A stretch of DNA of 64,000 nucleotides from Thalassospira mesophila (GTDB taxonomy: Bacteria > Pseudomonadota > Alphaproteobacteria > Rhodospirillales > Thalassospiraceae): the NCBI RefSeq assembly GCF_002115755.1, contig NZ_JFKA01000004.1, forward strand, positions 186,001-250,000, written 5' to 3'. The number at the start of each line of letters is the position of its first letter. Position 1 is the stretch's first letter. The notes beneath the pieces are model-generated. The model saw nothing but the letters and a program-made list of their open reading frames with translations. It did no database searches and was not told the DNA's origin. Position numbers and translations under genes: made by a program. Shown here one piece after another: positions 1-8,966 of the stretch.

Positions 1-54
1 TTCCGAACGTCCTTCGGCGCTACCGCCACCAAAGCCGTACACCCATTTGGTCAT
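1..54 (-). CDS. ppdK: Pyruvate phosphate dikinase, N-terminal fragment
   Basis: Only the first 18 codons lie in the window; the gene runs off the left edge. The peptide starts MTKWVYGFGGGSAEGRSE, which resembles the N-terminus of bacterial pyruvate phosphate dikinases (usually MTKWVYxFGxGxAEG). PPDK interconverts pyruvate, ATP and Pi with PEP, AMP and PPi in the cytoplasm. An AGGAACAGG stretch just upstream can serve as ribosome binding site. It follows glyS by 47 bp on the same strand and could be co-transcribed with it. The identification rests on a short match but a distinctive one. Confidence 0.8.
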   Translation of the reverse strand, partial: MTKWVYGFGGGSAEGRSE

Positions 55-101
55 CTTGCCTGTTCCTCATCTGGCATTGGTATTTCAGTCCGCAGCCTTA
101 T

Positions 102-2171
102 TCACGATTCGATCTTTGAAAAATCCGCAATGTCATGCATCGCCGCACGAATCTGCGCAAGCAGCTTCAAACGGTTGGCCCGTTCATCGGCATTGTCGCT
201 ATTGACCGTTACTTTTTCAAAGAATGCGTCGACCGGTCCGCGCAGTTCAGCAAAACCGGCCATCGCCGCGGCATAATTCTCGGCCCGCATCAGGGGCAAA
301 GCTTTATGCCGGACGTCGATGAGCGCCTCATACAAACGGCGTTCCTCGTCTTGCGATAAAAGCGCGACATCAACTGTCGCGTCATAGGACGTATCGTCCT
401 TTTTCTCTTCGATCCGCAAAATATTGGAAGCACGTTTATAGCCAGCCATAAGGTTAACGCCGCTTTCGCCCGATACAAAATCGGCAAGCGCCTCAACCCG
501 GGCCAACAGACGGACAAGATCGTCTTCGCCATCCAGTGCAAACACGGCAGACACCAGATCATGGCGCACACCCTGTTCACGCAGATGAACTTTTAAACGG
601 TCAGCAAAGAAGGCAAGAAGGTCTTCAACTGCCGCGTCCCGGCGAATGGAAGCCGGGTATTGGGACACCGCATAGGCAAACAAACGCCGCAGCGGCAAAC
701 GCAGGCCGTTTTCCAGCACCAGGCGAATAACGCCCAATGCCGCACGACGCAGCGCAAACGGGTCTTTCGACCCGGTGGGTTTTTCATCGACGGTAAAGAA
801 ACCCGCCAAAGTATCGAGTTTCTCGGCCAGGGCCACTGCCACCGAAACAGGTGCCGTCGGGCAACTGTCAGACGGGCCAGCCGGGGCGTAATGCTCGGCA
901 ATGGCCTGCGCCACTTCGGGGGCTTCGCCGTCATTATGGGCGTAATATTTGCCCATCAGGCCCTGAAGCTCGGTAAATTCAAACACCATGTTTGACACCA
1001 GATCGGCCTTGGCAATTTCTGCCGCGCGGTCCGCCAGTTTCACATCGCACCCGGTGATGGAAGACGACACTTCACGTGCCAGCCCCCGCATGCGCAAAAC
1101 GCGTTCGGCAATGGTGCCCAGTTTGGCATGAAAAACGATGGTTTCAAGTTTGGGCAGGCGGGATTCCAGCGTAACCTTGCGGTCCTGATCCCAGAAAAAT
1201 TTGGCATCATGCAGGCGGGCGCGCAAAACGCGTTCGTTGCCCGCGATAATCTGCGCGTTGTGGTCCATCGTCACCATATTGGAAATGGTAATAAACCGGG
1301 CCGCCAGCTTGCCGCTGTTTTCTTCAAGAACAAAATATTTCTGATGTTCACGCATCGAGGTTTCCAAAACCTCACGCGGGACATCCATAAACTGGTCGTC
1401 AATTTTGCCCATGACCGGCACCGGCCATTCGACCAGCCCGCAAACTTCGTCAAGCAAGCCCGGATCATCAACCAGTTTCAGCCCGGCATCACTTGCCAGT
1501 TTTTCGCAGCCTTCCGCGATCACGCGTTTGCGCGCTTCGCGGTCCAGCATCACCTTGGCAAAATTCAGTTTGGCTTTGTATTCGCTGGCATTGTTAACAG
1601 TAAACACAGCCGGGGCCAAAAAGCGATGGCCGCTGGTAACATTACCCGCCGTAACCACACCGTCGCCAAAAACTACCGGGATCACGTCACCGTTAAACAG
1701 GCATAAAATACGATCAAGCTGGCGGACCCAGCGCACTTTATGATCCGCCCAGCGCATGGATTTCGGCCAGGGCAGCTTGTTCATCGCATCTTCGATGATA
1801 TCTTTAAGCACCACCGATGCCGCACGGCCCTTTTGTTCGACAATAGCAAACAGGAAAACACCCTTGGGCGTTTCGCGCTTTTCGCATTGCTCCAGCGTCA
1901 CGCCATTACCCGCCAAAAAGCCGTTAATTGCTTTTTCCGGGGCATCGGCACGCGGGCCGCGGCGCTCTTCGCGCAAATCAGGCTGTTTTTCCGGCAAGCT
2001 GTCAACAATCAGGGTCAGGCGGCGCGGTGTGACCAGGCTTTCAACCTTGTCAAAGCCAAGATCGGCGGCCTTTAAGCCATCGATGATCAGCTTTTGAAGG
2101 TCGGCACTGGCGCGCGCCTGCATCCGGGCCGGAATTTCTTCGGAAAACAGTTCAAGCAGCAATTCGGCCAT
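102..2171 (-). CDS. glyS: Glycine-tRNA ligase beta subunit
   Basis: The 689-residue product has the usual length of the bacterial alpha2-beta2 glycyl-tRNA synthetase beta chain. It starts MAELLLELFSEEIPARMQ, the family N-terminal signature, and contains the GHRFLAP and MREHQKYF segments typical of GlyS. The beta chain contributes tRNA binding, while the catalytic site lies in GlyQ. The gene begins 3 bp after the glyQ stop on the same strand, so the two subunits are translationally linked. Nothing looks damaged. Confidence 0.97.
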   Translation of the reverse strand: MAELLLELFSEEIPARMQARASADLQKLIIDGLKAADLGFDKVESLVTPRRLTLIVDSLPEKQPDLREERRGPRADAPEKAINGFLAGNGVTLEQCEKRETPKGVFLFAIVEQKGRAASVVLKDIIEDAMNKLPWPKSMRWADHKVRWVRQLDRILCLFNGDVIPVVFGDGVVTAGNVTSGHRFLAPAVFTVNNASEYKAKLNFAKVMLDREARKRVIAEGCEKLASDAGLKLVDDPGLLDEVCGLVEWPVPVMGKIDDQFMDVPREVLETSMREHQKYFVLEENSGKLAARFITISNMVTMDHNAQIIAGNERVLRARLHDAKFFWDQDRKVTLESRLPKLETIVFHAKLGTIAERVLRMRGLAREVSSSITGCDVKLADRAAEIAKADLVSNMVFEFTELQGLMGKYYAHNDGEAPEVAQAIAEHYAPAGPSDSCPTAPVSVAVALAEKLDTLAGFFTVDEKPTGSKDPFALRRAALGVIRLVLENGLRLPLRRLFAYAVSQYPASIRRDAAVEDLLAFFADRLKVHLREQGVRHDLVSAVFALDGEDDLVRLLARVEALADFVSGESGVNLMAGYKRASNILRIEEKKDDTSYDATVDVALLSQDEERRLYEALIDVRHKALPLMRAENYAAAMAGFAELRGPVDAFFEKVTVNSDNADERANRLKLLAQIRAAMHDIADFSKIES

Positions 2172-2174
2172 GTC

Positions 2175-3065
2175 TTATGCCCCCTCTTTCAGATGTCCGC
2201 GCGACCGAAGCCACGCCTCGCAGCACGATTTGGACATCTCGCGCACCCGGCCAATATAGGCAGCCCGTTCGGTGACAGAAATAACACCGCGCGCATCAAG
2301 CAGGTTAAAGATATGGCTGGCTTTCATCGCCTGTTCATAGGCCGGAAGGGCGAGCCCGCGTTCAATATTCACCGAACATTCAGCCTGCGCATCCTTGAAA
2401 TGGCGGAACAGCATTTCAGTATTGGCGACCTCGAAATTATAGGTCGACTGTTCCTTTTCATTTTGCAGGAACACATCGCCGTAAGAAACGCCATTGCCGT
2501 TATAATCAAGGTCGTAAACATTTTCGACACCCTGAATATACATCGCCAACCGTTCCAGACCATAGGTCAGCTCAACCGGGATCGGGTCACATTCAAACCC
2601 GCCAACCTGCTGAAAATAGGTAAACTGGGTGACTTCCATGCCGTCAAGCCACACTTCCCAGCCCAGGCCCCAGGCACCCAAAGTAGGGCTTTCCCAGTCA
2701 TCTTCAACAAAGCGGATATCGTGTTGCATCGGGTCAATGCCCAGATGCAACAAAGACCCCAGATACAAATCCTGTGCATTGGGCGGCGATGGCTTCATCA
2801 AAACCTGAAACTGGTAATAATGCTGCAAACGGTTGGGGTTTTCACCATAGCGACCATCGGTCGGGCGGCGCGAAGGCTGCACATAGGCAGCATTCCAGCT
2901 TTCCGGGCCCAGCGCGCGCAGTGTGGTTGCGGTATGAAATGTACCGGCGCCAACTTCAAGGTCATAGGGCTGAAGAATGACACATCCCTGGTCAGCCCAA
3001 TAGCTTTGCAGTCGAAGAATGATTTCCTGAAAGGAAGGAGGACGTTGCGACCCGTCGAGCGCCAT
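2175..3065 (-). CDS. glyQ: Glycine-tRNA ligase alpha subunit
   Basis: The 296-residue product has the normal length for GlyQ and carries the family core: [17 protein letters not shown] near the N-terminus, then [20 protein letters not shown] and [12 protein letters not shown]. These form the class II catalytic domain that makes glycyl-adenylate. It is the first gene of the glyQ-glyS pair and is followed immediately by glyS. The roughly 240 bp upstream (3066-3304) should hold its promoter, but I could not pick a convincing one. Confidence 0.97.
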   Translation of the reverse strand: MALDGSQRPPSFQEIILRLQSYWADQGCVILQPYDLEVGAGTFHTATTLRALGPESWNAAYVQPSRRPTDGRYGENPNRLQHYYQFQVLMKPSPPNAQDLYLGSLLHLGIDPMQHDIRFVEDDWESPTLGAWGLGWEVWLDGMEVTQFTYFQQVGGFECDPIPVELTYGLERLAMYIQGVENVYDLDYNGNGVSYGDVFLQNEKEQSTYNFEVANTEMLFRHFKDAQAECSVNIERGLALPAYEQAMKASHIFNLLDARGVISVTERAAYIGRVREMSKSCCEAWLRSRGHLKEGA

Positions 3066-3304
3066 TGCGCGTACTCTCTGATCAAATGGTGAAACAAATT
3101 TTAAAACTGCGGCAAGCTAACGTCACACCCCTGTGCGGTCAAGAAGGCAAAAGCCCTGAGATCGCAGGTTTGCAACAGTTTGTCTCGATTACCCTGCTTC
3201 ATATTGCAATGCAACATCAACAATCGGCCCGTTTTAAGGCAAAGACGCTTTTTCTCAGTTTTACGAAGGTAAAAATGCCGGGGATGCCGCAAATGCCACG
3301 CGGC

Positions 3305-3550
3305 TTAATCCTGGCAGCGATGGGCCAGTCCTTCGGCATGGTAAACGCCGCAATGCGGGCATTTTTCCATATCCTGTGCCGCCGGATGCTCCGGCTGAAC
3401 CTTGCGGCGCGGTTTCATCCGTTCTGTCCAGTGGGCACGGACATTTTCGCGATTGTTCTGGTTGGCACCCTTGCGCCCCAAAAACCGCGATGCCTGCCAC
3501 ACCACAACAATGACCAGGGCCGTAAACAGGATTTGTGAAAAACTCAGCAT
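3305..3550 (-). CDS. Small membrane-anchored zinc-ribbon-like protein (PP0621 type)
   Basis: An 81-residue protein with one hydrophobic segment at about residues 5-21 (ILFTALVIVVVWQA), a basic and polar middle, and a C-terminal CPHCGVYH...HRC cluster that could bind a metal. This plan resembles the PP0621 family of small proteins, whose function I do not know. A GGGGACG stretch lies just before the ATG. It sits between the TrmN6-like methyltransferase and glyQ on the same strand. The gene is small but shows a coherent domain plan, so I judge it real. Confidence 0.65.
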   Translation of the reverse strand: MLSFSQILFTALVIVVVWQASRFLGRKGANQNNRENVRAHWTERMKPRRKVQPEHPAAQDMEKCPHCGVYHAEGLAHRCQD

Positions 3551-3631
3551 GGACGTCCCCGAAATGCTTTATTGCCGGTCCGGGCGATCCCGTTCCGGTT
3601 TCAGGCAGTGTTATAGTCAAAATTTGAAATT

Positions 3632-4447
3632 TTAGAAACCGGGCAATGATGCCGGTTGGCGCAATAATTGGTCTGTTTGCGGCAAATACTGCCCCGCCTC
3701 GTCATGCAGCACCAGCCCCCGGCGCATTTTAAGGGGCGATGACACCCCTTTGCGCGCCGAAACAATCACCCGAAGCGGGGCTTCGGCGCTGGCCTTGCTC
3801 CAGATCGGATACACCGTCATATCGCCCGCCTTGCCATATAACAGGCCAATCAGCCGGTCCAAATGATCGGCCCGATGGATCAGCGTGATCCGCCCTTTTT
3901 GCCGCAGCATTTTAAGGCAAAAGCCAATCCATGCCGCCAAATCGGCACTGCCTTCCTGATGGGCAGTCGCCCGGCTTTCATTCGTTGGCCGTGTCCCGCC
4001 CGCATAATAAGGCGGGTTGGAAATAACCTGATCAAAGCTGTTGGCGATCAAGGGCAACTGGCGATTATTGATATCACCATGAAGCGGCGTTACCCGGCCG
4101 ACAAAACCGTTTTCAACAATATTGCGGCAAAACAGGGCATATAAATCGTCTTGCAATTCGACCCCGGTAACAACGGCATTTTCAATCCGCCGTGCCACGC
4201 ACAACCCGGCAGAGCCCACCGCCGCGCCAACATCAAGTATTTTGCAATCGCGATTTCCCGCCACTGTAACCGACGCCGCCAGCAACACTGCATCAACAGC
4301 CACGCGATAACCATCGACCGGCTGCTTCAAGGTAACGGCACCGCCTTGCAAAAAATCATGGCTGATACGGTTTGGCGGAAAATCGGGCACAGTTAAACCG
4401 GCTAACACTGCGCCATCTTGCTCTGGGGCCATCGCGGTACGGGTCAT
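3632..4447 (-). CDS. TrmN6-like tRNA1(Val) adenine N6-methyltransferase
   Basis: A 271-residue SAM-dependent methyltransferase. The glycine-rich SAM loop (LDVGAAVGSAG, about residues 71-81) is followed by the catalytic NPPYYAGG motif at about residues 144-151. NPPY is typical of amino-group N-methyltransferases. The arrangement, with the N-terminal ISHDFLQGG and QPVDGYR segments, fits the TrmN6 (YfiC) group, which modifies A37 of tRNA1(Val). The substrate assignment is inferred from family resemblance; HemK/PrmC-like enzymes share the same motif but not the N-terminal part. Confidence 0.8.
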   Translation of the reverse strand: MTRTAMAPEQDGAVLAGLTVPDFPPNRISHDFLQGGAVTLKQPVDGYRVAVDAVLLAASVTVAGNRDCKILDVGAAVGSAGLCVARRIENAVVTGVELQDDLYALFCRNIVENGFVGRVTPLHGDINNRQLPLIANSFDQVISNPPYYAGGTRPTNESRATAHQEGSADLAAWIGFCLKMLRQKGRITLIHRADHLDRLIGLLYGKAGDMTVYPIWSKASAEAPLRVIVSARKGVSSPLKMRRGLVLHDEAGQYLPQTDQLLRQPASLPGF

Positions 4448-4480
4448 TTGTGGTTATGCAACATGGCGGGCGATACCAGC

Positions 4481-4762
4481 CTAAACATCATCACGCGCAG
4501 ACGCGCCAATGTCGTCATCTTCGTCTGCATCTGCCTCAAGTTCGGCATTACCCGGCAATTCACGCCGTGCAATTTCAAGGATATAACGCGCCCGGCTTTC
4601 ATCATCGGGCGTTATCATCAAGCGCCGGGGCAACGCCCCGATGGAGCCATCAAGGATCGATGCATGAAAATCAAATATCAGGCAGTCAATCCCCTCGTCG
4701 GCCAGCACCGACTGAACCCAGCTCAGCTCGACCGGATCATTGCTGCGTATCAGTTCAATCAT
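4481..4762 (-). CDS. DUF2007 domain protein
   Basis: A protein of about 93 residues beginning MIELIRSNDPVELSWVQSVL, the typical start of DUF2007 (putative signal transducing protein) members, with the conserved R(L)MITPDDESRAR segment. The tail is acidic (EADADEDDD). Thirteen further in-frame codons exist upstream, but the family start argues for the internal ATG. It is divergent from ispB, with about 200 bp between the starts. Its role is unknown; it may be a small regulatory or binding domain. Confidence 0.7.
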   Translation of the reverse strand: MIELIRSNDPVELSWVQSVLADEGIDCLIFDFHASILDGSIGALPRRLMITPDDESRARYILEIARRELPGNAELEADADEDDDIGASARDDV

Positions 4763-4958
4763 TTCTGATGCCGTCCCCTTGCTGTCACATGCGCCATACA
4801 CACCATACTATAGCATATTATTGTTCAATGCGGCAGAAAGCGGTATTGATTTGTCCACTTGACCGTCAACACCTGGCGTCTCTATGTTGAGGCCTAGTCA
4901 TGAAACCAGCGTTACCTGCCGATATGTGACAGGTCAAGACGCAAAAATTGTTTCGGAA

Positions 4959-5975
4959 ATGAGCGTGAACAACACTGCACCGCAGCACACTATACAGCCC
5001 AGCCTGGATTCCCTGGTCAGCCTTGTCGATGCCGACATGAAGCGGGTTAACCAGGTTATCATCGAGAACATGCACAGCGACGTTGCGCTGATCCCGCAAC
5101 TGGCCAGCCATCTGATTGCGGCGGGCGGCAAACGCATGCGCCCGATGCTGACTTTGGCCTCCGCCCGACTTTGCGGTTATGAAGAAGGCGATTCCGCTGT
5201 CAATATGGCGGCCTGTGTTGAATTTATTCACACAGCCACCCTGCTTCATGACGATGTGGTCGATGAAAGCCTGCTTCGCCGGGGCCAGGAATCGGCCAAT
5301 GCCATGTTTGGCAACGAGGCCAGCGTGCTGGTCGGCGATTTCCTGTTTGCCCGATCCTTCGTCCTGATGGTCAAGAACGGTTCGCTTAAGGTGCTCGATA
5401 TTCTGGCACGCGCATCGGCGGTTATTGCCGAGGGCGAAGTGATGCAGCTTGCCACCGCCAACGACATGGCAACCACCGAGCAAGCCTATCTTGATGTCAT
5501 CATGGCAAAAACCGCTGCCCTGTTTGGCGCGGCATCGCATATTGGCGCAGTCATTGCCGCACGCCCCGAGGCCGATGAATTTGCCCTGCGTGATTACGGC
5601 CTGCATCTGGGCACCGCGTTTCAGCTGATTGACGATGTGCTGGATTATTCGGCCCATCAGGCCACCTTGGGCAAAACCGTTGGCGATGATTTTCGCGATG
5701 GCAAGGTGACCCTGCCGGTGATTATTGCCTATGCCAAAGGTGACGAGGACGAAAAAGCCTTCTGGCGGCGCTGCATGGAAGACCAGAATTTCGAGGATGG
5801 TGATCTTGATCGGGCGCAAGTGCTGATCCGCAAATATAACACGCTGGAAGCCACCATGGACCGGGCACGCGAATATGGCGAACTGGCCATTAACGACCTT
5901 GCCACCTTCCCCGATGGCGCGATCAAGGATGCCATGATCGAAGCGGTAGAGTTTTGTATTTCGCGGCCTTATTGA
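4959..5975 (+). CDS. ispB: Polyprenyl (octaprenyl) diphosphate synthase
   Basis: A trans-isoprenyl diphosphate synthase that builds the long prenyl side chain for ubiquinone. With the start at 4959 the protein has 338 residues. The first aspartate-rich motif DDVVD lies at about residues 98-102 and the second (LIDDVLD) at about 225-229; GGKRMRPML is the IPP-binding segment. An ATG 75 nt further upstream is in frame, but the extra 25 residues look non-homologous to the family. Chain length cannot be read reliably from the sequence. Confidence 0.92.
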   Translation: MSVNNTAPQHTIQPSLDSLVSLVDADMKRVNQVIIENMHSDVALIPQLASHLIAAGGKRMRPMLTLASARLCGYEEGDSAVNMAACVEFIHTATLLHDDVVDESLLRRGQESANAMFGNEASVLVGDFLFARSFVLMVKNGSLKVLDILARASAVIAEGEVMQLATANDMATTEQAYLDVIMAKTAALFGAASHIGAVIAARPEADEFALRDYGLHLGTAFQLIDDVLDYSAHQATLGKTVGDDFRDGKVTLPVIIAYAKGDEDEKAFWRRCMEDQNFEDGDLDRAQVLIRKYNTLEATMDRAREYGELAINDLATFPDGAIKDAMIEAVEFCISRPY

Positions 5976-6063
5976 CCAACCCGCAAGGCCCAAAGCCGGG
6001 CATTTGCGAAAAAATTCCTTGCGTGCCGGTTCAATACCGATTAATACCCGGCTCGCAGAATGA

Positions 6064-6140
6064 CGGAGCGTAGCTCAGCCTGGTAGAGCACTGTCTTCGG
6101 GAGGCAGGGGTCGGAGGTTCGAATCCTCTCGCTCCGACCA
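6064..6140 (+). tRNA. tRNA-Pro (anticodon CGG), copy 1
   Basis: A 77-nt cloverleaf ending in an encoded CCA. The acceptor arm pairs CGGAGCG with CGCTCCG. The anticodon stem CTGTC/GGCAG closes the 7-nt loop TTCGGGA, giving anticodon CGG (reads CCG, proline). C1:G72 is the bacterial tRNA-Pro identity pair, and the T arm contains GGTTCGAATCC. It is followed by its own intrinsic terminator. Confidence 0.97.
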
Positions 6141-6151
6141 TCATTCAAAGG

Positions 6152-6184
6152 CCCTGAAATGTTTTGGCATTTCGGGGTCTTTTG
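6152..6184 (+). terminator. Intrinsic terminator of tRNA-Pro copy 1
   Basis: A 10-bp stem (CCCTGAAATG paired with CATTTCGGGG, one G-T pair) with loop TTTTGG, followed by a T-rich run TCTTTT. It starts 12 nt after the tRNA CCA. Confidence 0.85.
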
Positions 6185-6352
6185 CGTTTCAGGCCCGATA
6201 AAACGTCACGGCCGCCCCGATCGCAAAAACCCAAAACACGATCAATTTACGACATTCTCAACCCAATGGCCAAAACACCAGAAAATGCCGTAACAGGGTG
6301 CAATTGTGCTTGAACTGCCCGACCATACAGGATAGATAATCGCGCACACTGA

Positions 6353-6429
6353 CGGAGCGTAGCTCAGCCTGGTAGAGCACTGTCTTCGGGAGGCAGGGGT
6401 CGGAGGTTCGAATCCTCTCGCTCCGACCA
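6353..6429 (+). tRNA. tRNA-Pro (anticodon CGG), copy 2
   Basis: Identical over all 77 nt to the copy at 6064-6140, including the encoded CCA, so the same cloverleaf and CGG anticodon apply. The intervening 212 bp are not a duplication apart from a few bases just before the tRNA. The two copies have different terminators, so they are probably separate transcription units or are processed from a partly read-through transcript. Confidence 0.97.
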
Positions 6430-6436
6430 TCAGTTA

Positions 6437-6477
6437 GAAACCCTGGCGCCTGAAACATGGCGACAGGGTTTCTTTTT
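6437..6477 (+). terminator. Intrinsic terminator of tRNA-Pro copy 2
   Basis: GAAACCCTG pairs with CAGGGTTTC around an 18-nt loop that can itself form a short GCC/GGC pairing. It is followed by TTTTT and starts 8 nt after the tRNA. Confidence 0.85.
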
Positions 6478-6680
6478 ATCTGCGATCAACACGCCACCGC
6501 CCTGCCCTCGGCCGCAAAACACCAGCCCGCCAATCCACCATCGGCCAGCCCTCAACGCGCCCTGTCAGGCCCGTGCAATGCGGCCCGTAGCGACGGCAAA
6601 ACAAAGACACCTGCGCAAACAAAAACGCGCCAACCGGCAAATGCAGGCTGGCGCGCGAAACAATACTAAACGGCCATATC

Positions 6681-7814
6681 TTAATGCAGGCTGCTTTCGC
6701 TTGGCAGTTGCAACATCCGGCCCATCAGGTAATCCACATCATCGGAATCAAATTCAACACCCAGATCACCATACTGGGTCAGGATGCGTTCGATCATGCG
6801 GCGCGAATACCGTTCGCGGTCTTTTTCGCGGCCATCAAGGTCGGTTTCATGGGCGACCTCCAGGGCGGCCCGCACACCGGGGAAGAAACTGGCGGGCATA
6901 TCGGCCTTGTTATAAATTGCCTGCAGGCCATAAAGACCGGAGTCGTGAATAAGAATTCGGCTGTTTAGCAGCGATACGGCCGCCCGGCGTGCAATCCCGG
7001 CTTCAAAAAATGAAATATCCCCCATGCACAGGGCACGCAGGATCACACCGCTGGTCAGACGGTTATTGGTGTAAAGATGCTCAACCAGAATTTCGACATC
7101 GCGGCTTTCACTGTCATCGCCCAAAAGGCCAATGGTGGCACTTTCCTGCGACTGGGTCATCACAGCATTAACAATGCCCTCGGGCAGATGCCCGCGTGAT
7201 ACCAGCTCGCCGCGCAACCGGTCTGAAACCAGGGTAACCATGCGTTCCGCAATCGTGATCGGCAAATGATTGCGTGAAATCATCGGTTTTTGAATACGTT
7301 CATTATGGCCAAAATCATCGACCACCTTTTGCAAGGAATGCTCGCTGATTTCAGCCCCCTGATTGCCAATCAGATCGACCAGAACATCCTCATGCCCGGC
7401 CTGCACCAGCGCGTCAGAGACCGACTCGGACACGGTGCCGCGTGTGGCAATGGCGCGCTGTTTTTCAACACTATCAGCACCATCGCCAATAATATCGACC
7501 AGATCGCTGTCACTGAGAATTTCGGAAAACTGCAATATCGGCAGGGCAACATCATCAACATCGCGCGCCATTGTCAGTGCAACATCGTGCGGCAATAGCG
7601 GCGTCTGTTTCAAATTGCGCGCCAGCGCCTTGCGCACCCTGACTTCGGCATCACGGATCATGATGCGAAAGATGTCCTCGGCCAAAACCCGTTCGGTATC
7701 GGTCAGCTGATCATCACTGAATTGCTGGCTGATTTTATCGGCAGCTTCAGCACGGTTCTTTCCCGACGGATCGTTGATAAGATTTGCGACGTCATTTTTA
7801 GTAATCGGGGCCAC
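6681..7814 (-). CDS. DUF2336 domain protein
   Basis: A 377-residue soluble alpha-helical protein. It matches the DUF2336 family common in Rhodospirillales: residues about 20-110 contain the ISQQF, RVLAEDIFRIMIRDAEVRVRKALA and LPILQFSEILSDSDLVDII pattern, with HEAT-like helical repeats following. No catalytic motif, signal peptide or membrane segment is visible. The role of the family is not established; some members are fused to signalling domains. It is divergent from the cytochrome c gene, with 259 bp between them. Confidence 0.8.
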   Translation of the reverse strand: MAPITKNDVANLINDPSGKNRAEAADKISQQFSDDQLTDTERVLAEDIFRIMIRDAEVRVRKALARNLKQTPLLPHDVALTMARDVDDVALPILQFSEILSDSDLVDIIGDGADSVEKQRAIATRGTVSESVSDALVQAGHEDVLVDLIGNQGAEISEHSLQKVVDDFGHNERIQKPMISRNHLPITIAERMVTLVSDRLRGELVSRGHLPEGIVNAVMTQSQESATIGLLGDDSESRDVEILVEHLYTNNRLTSGVILRALCMGDISFFEAGIARRAAVSLLNSRILIHDSGLYGLQAIYNKADMPASFFPGVRAALEVAHETDLDGREKDRERYSRRMIERILTQYGDLGVEFDSDDVDYLMGRMLQLPSESSLH

Positions 7815-8073
7815 GTAACCTCTCCTGCTACGGCTGGAATATCCACCAGCCGTTACACTTCTTACTATACACGCAAGAGGCTATTGATTGAACGCAATTT
7901 ATTCACCTGCCGCTTTGGGTAGAATAACCTGTTCGTGATCATTGCCCGCCGACTTATAATGATTCCACCATTTGTCGGACTTTGATTGCGTTACCCGCCG
8001 GGGACTGTCAAAAAGTTTCCGCGTTGCGTTCGGCGTGGGCCCCACGCTACATGCCAAGAGAGAGGCCTTGTAA

Positions 8074-8472
8074 ATGAATTCGATCAAAATGCTTGCTATT
8101 GCAATTTCCGCCACCGCAATGTTCAGCACCGCTGCATTTGCCGCTGGCGATGCTGCAAAAGGCGAGAAAGTTTTTAAAAAATGTGCCGCCTGCCATTCAA
8201 TTGAAGAAGGCAAAAACAAGGTTGGCCCGTCGCTGCATGGTGTGATTGGTCGCGAATGTGGCACGATTTCCGATTACAAATACAGCAAGGGCTATCAGGA
8301 TGCCTGCGAAAAAGGCTTCACCATCGACGAAGCATTTCTCGATGAATACCTGAAAGACCCGTCTGCCAAAATCAGCTCGATCGCGCAGACCAAAGAACGC
8401 TCCAAAATGACCTTCAAACTTAAAAAAGAAGACGACATTCAGGACGTTACCGAATATCTGAAACAAAACTGA
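8074..8472 (+). CDS. Periplasmic c-type cytochrome (cytochrome c2/c550-like)
   Basis: A 132-residue electron carrier. A signal peptide (MNSIKMLAIAISATAMFSTAAFA) precedes the haem attachment site CAACH (C37, C40, H41). M112 in ERSKMTF is the likely sixth ligand. GPSLHGVIGRECG is the typical class I cytochrome c segment. Two extra cysteines (C62 and C78) bracket a loop and may form a disulfide in the periplasm. It stands alone with its own terminator, so the redox partners are not evident from context. Confidence 0.92.
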   Translation: MNSIKMLAIAISATAMFSTAAFAAGDAAKGEKVFKKCAACHSIEEGKNKVGPSLHGVIGRECGTISDYKYSKGYQDACEKGFTIDEAFLDEYLKDPSAKISSIAQTKERSKMTFKLKKEDDIQDVTEYLKQN

Positions 8473-8516
8473 TTGTGATGAAGGGTGCTTGTGCGCCCTG
8501 ATACAGCTCAGCATGA

Positions 8517-8546
8517 AAGGCCGACCTGAAAAGGTTGGCCTTTTTT
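8517..8546 (+). terminator. Intrinsic terminator of the cytochrome c gene
   Basis: A 10-bp stem (AAGGCCGACC with GGTTGGCCTT, one mismatch or wobble) with loop TGAAAA, followed by a T tract. It lies 45 bp past the stop codon. Confidence 0.85.
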
Positions 8547-8607
8547 GATGCCTTGTCTCGTCCTGAAATGTTCCGCCCTGATACCCGACCGCCGCACGCC
8601 GCTGCAT

Positions 8608-8874
8608 TAGAGCATGTTTCCTTTAATAAGACCCATTCTGCCCGCGCATTCTGCTGCTCGACAAGGAGAAGTCCGCAGGGCGTAACGGGGTTACGGACAA
8701 GGATTTCGACGTAGCCGAGCAGAAGAATGGGCGGGCCCGTAGGGTTTAATTTTGACGGCATTTGGCGGCGTTACACCGCTTGCGCGATGCGCCGCATCGC
8801 GCGGCACGCTGTGCCTTGCCAAACGGCACGTCAAAATCAAACAGAATGGGTCTTATTAAAGGAAATATGCTCTA
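8608..8874. mobile_element. MITE copy 1 (263 bp plus TA on both sides)
   Basis: A non-coding element (8610-8872) bounded by a 31-bp terminal inverted repeat beginning GAGCATRTTTCCTTTAA, with one mismatch between ends, and flanked by TA on each side. TA duplication is typical of IS630/Tc1-mariner-type movement. Inside are nested dyads: a 14-bp arm pair at 8647-8660/8716-8729 with one mismatch, a perfect CGCGATGCG/CGCATCGCG palindrome, and TTTTGACG/CGTCAAAA. A second copy lies at 35705-35972, about 92 % identical by hand count. No transposase is encoded; an autonomous relative would have to act in trans. Confidence 0.9.
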
Positions 8875-8966
8875 ATTTGGTTGCGCGTGGTGCTTGTCAG
8901 CCCATCCCTTCGAGTCTGTTTACCGGGCTGGCGGAAAAACGTTCTGGCGGATAACAAAGTCGCAGG

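Noticed and set aside
4866..5993. 375-codon open frame antisense to ispB
   Set aside because: It mirrors the codon structure of ispB and shows no family feature.
6242..6430. Small open frame on the minus strand with MVGARGFEPPTP-type start
   Set aside because: It is the reverse complement of tRNA-Pro copy 2, a well-known annotation artefact.
8447..8761. 104-codon frame ending in the MITE region, sharing an ILLLGYVEIL...NARAEWVLLKE peptide with the one at 35.8 kb
   Set aside because: The shared peptide is simply MITE DNA read in one frame; the element is structured and non-coding.
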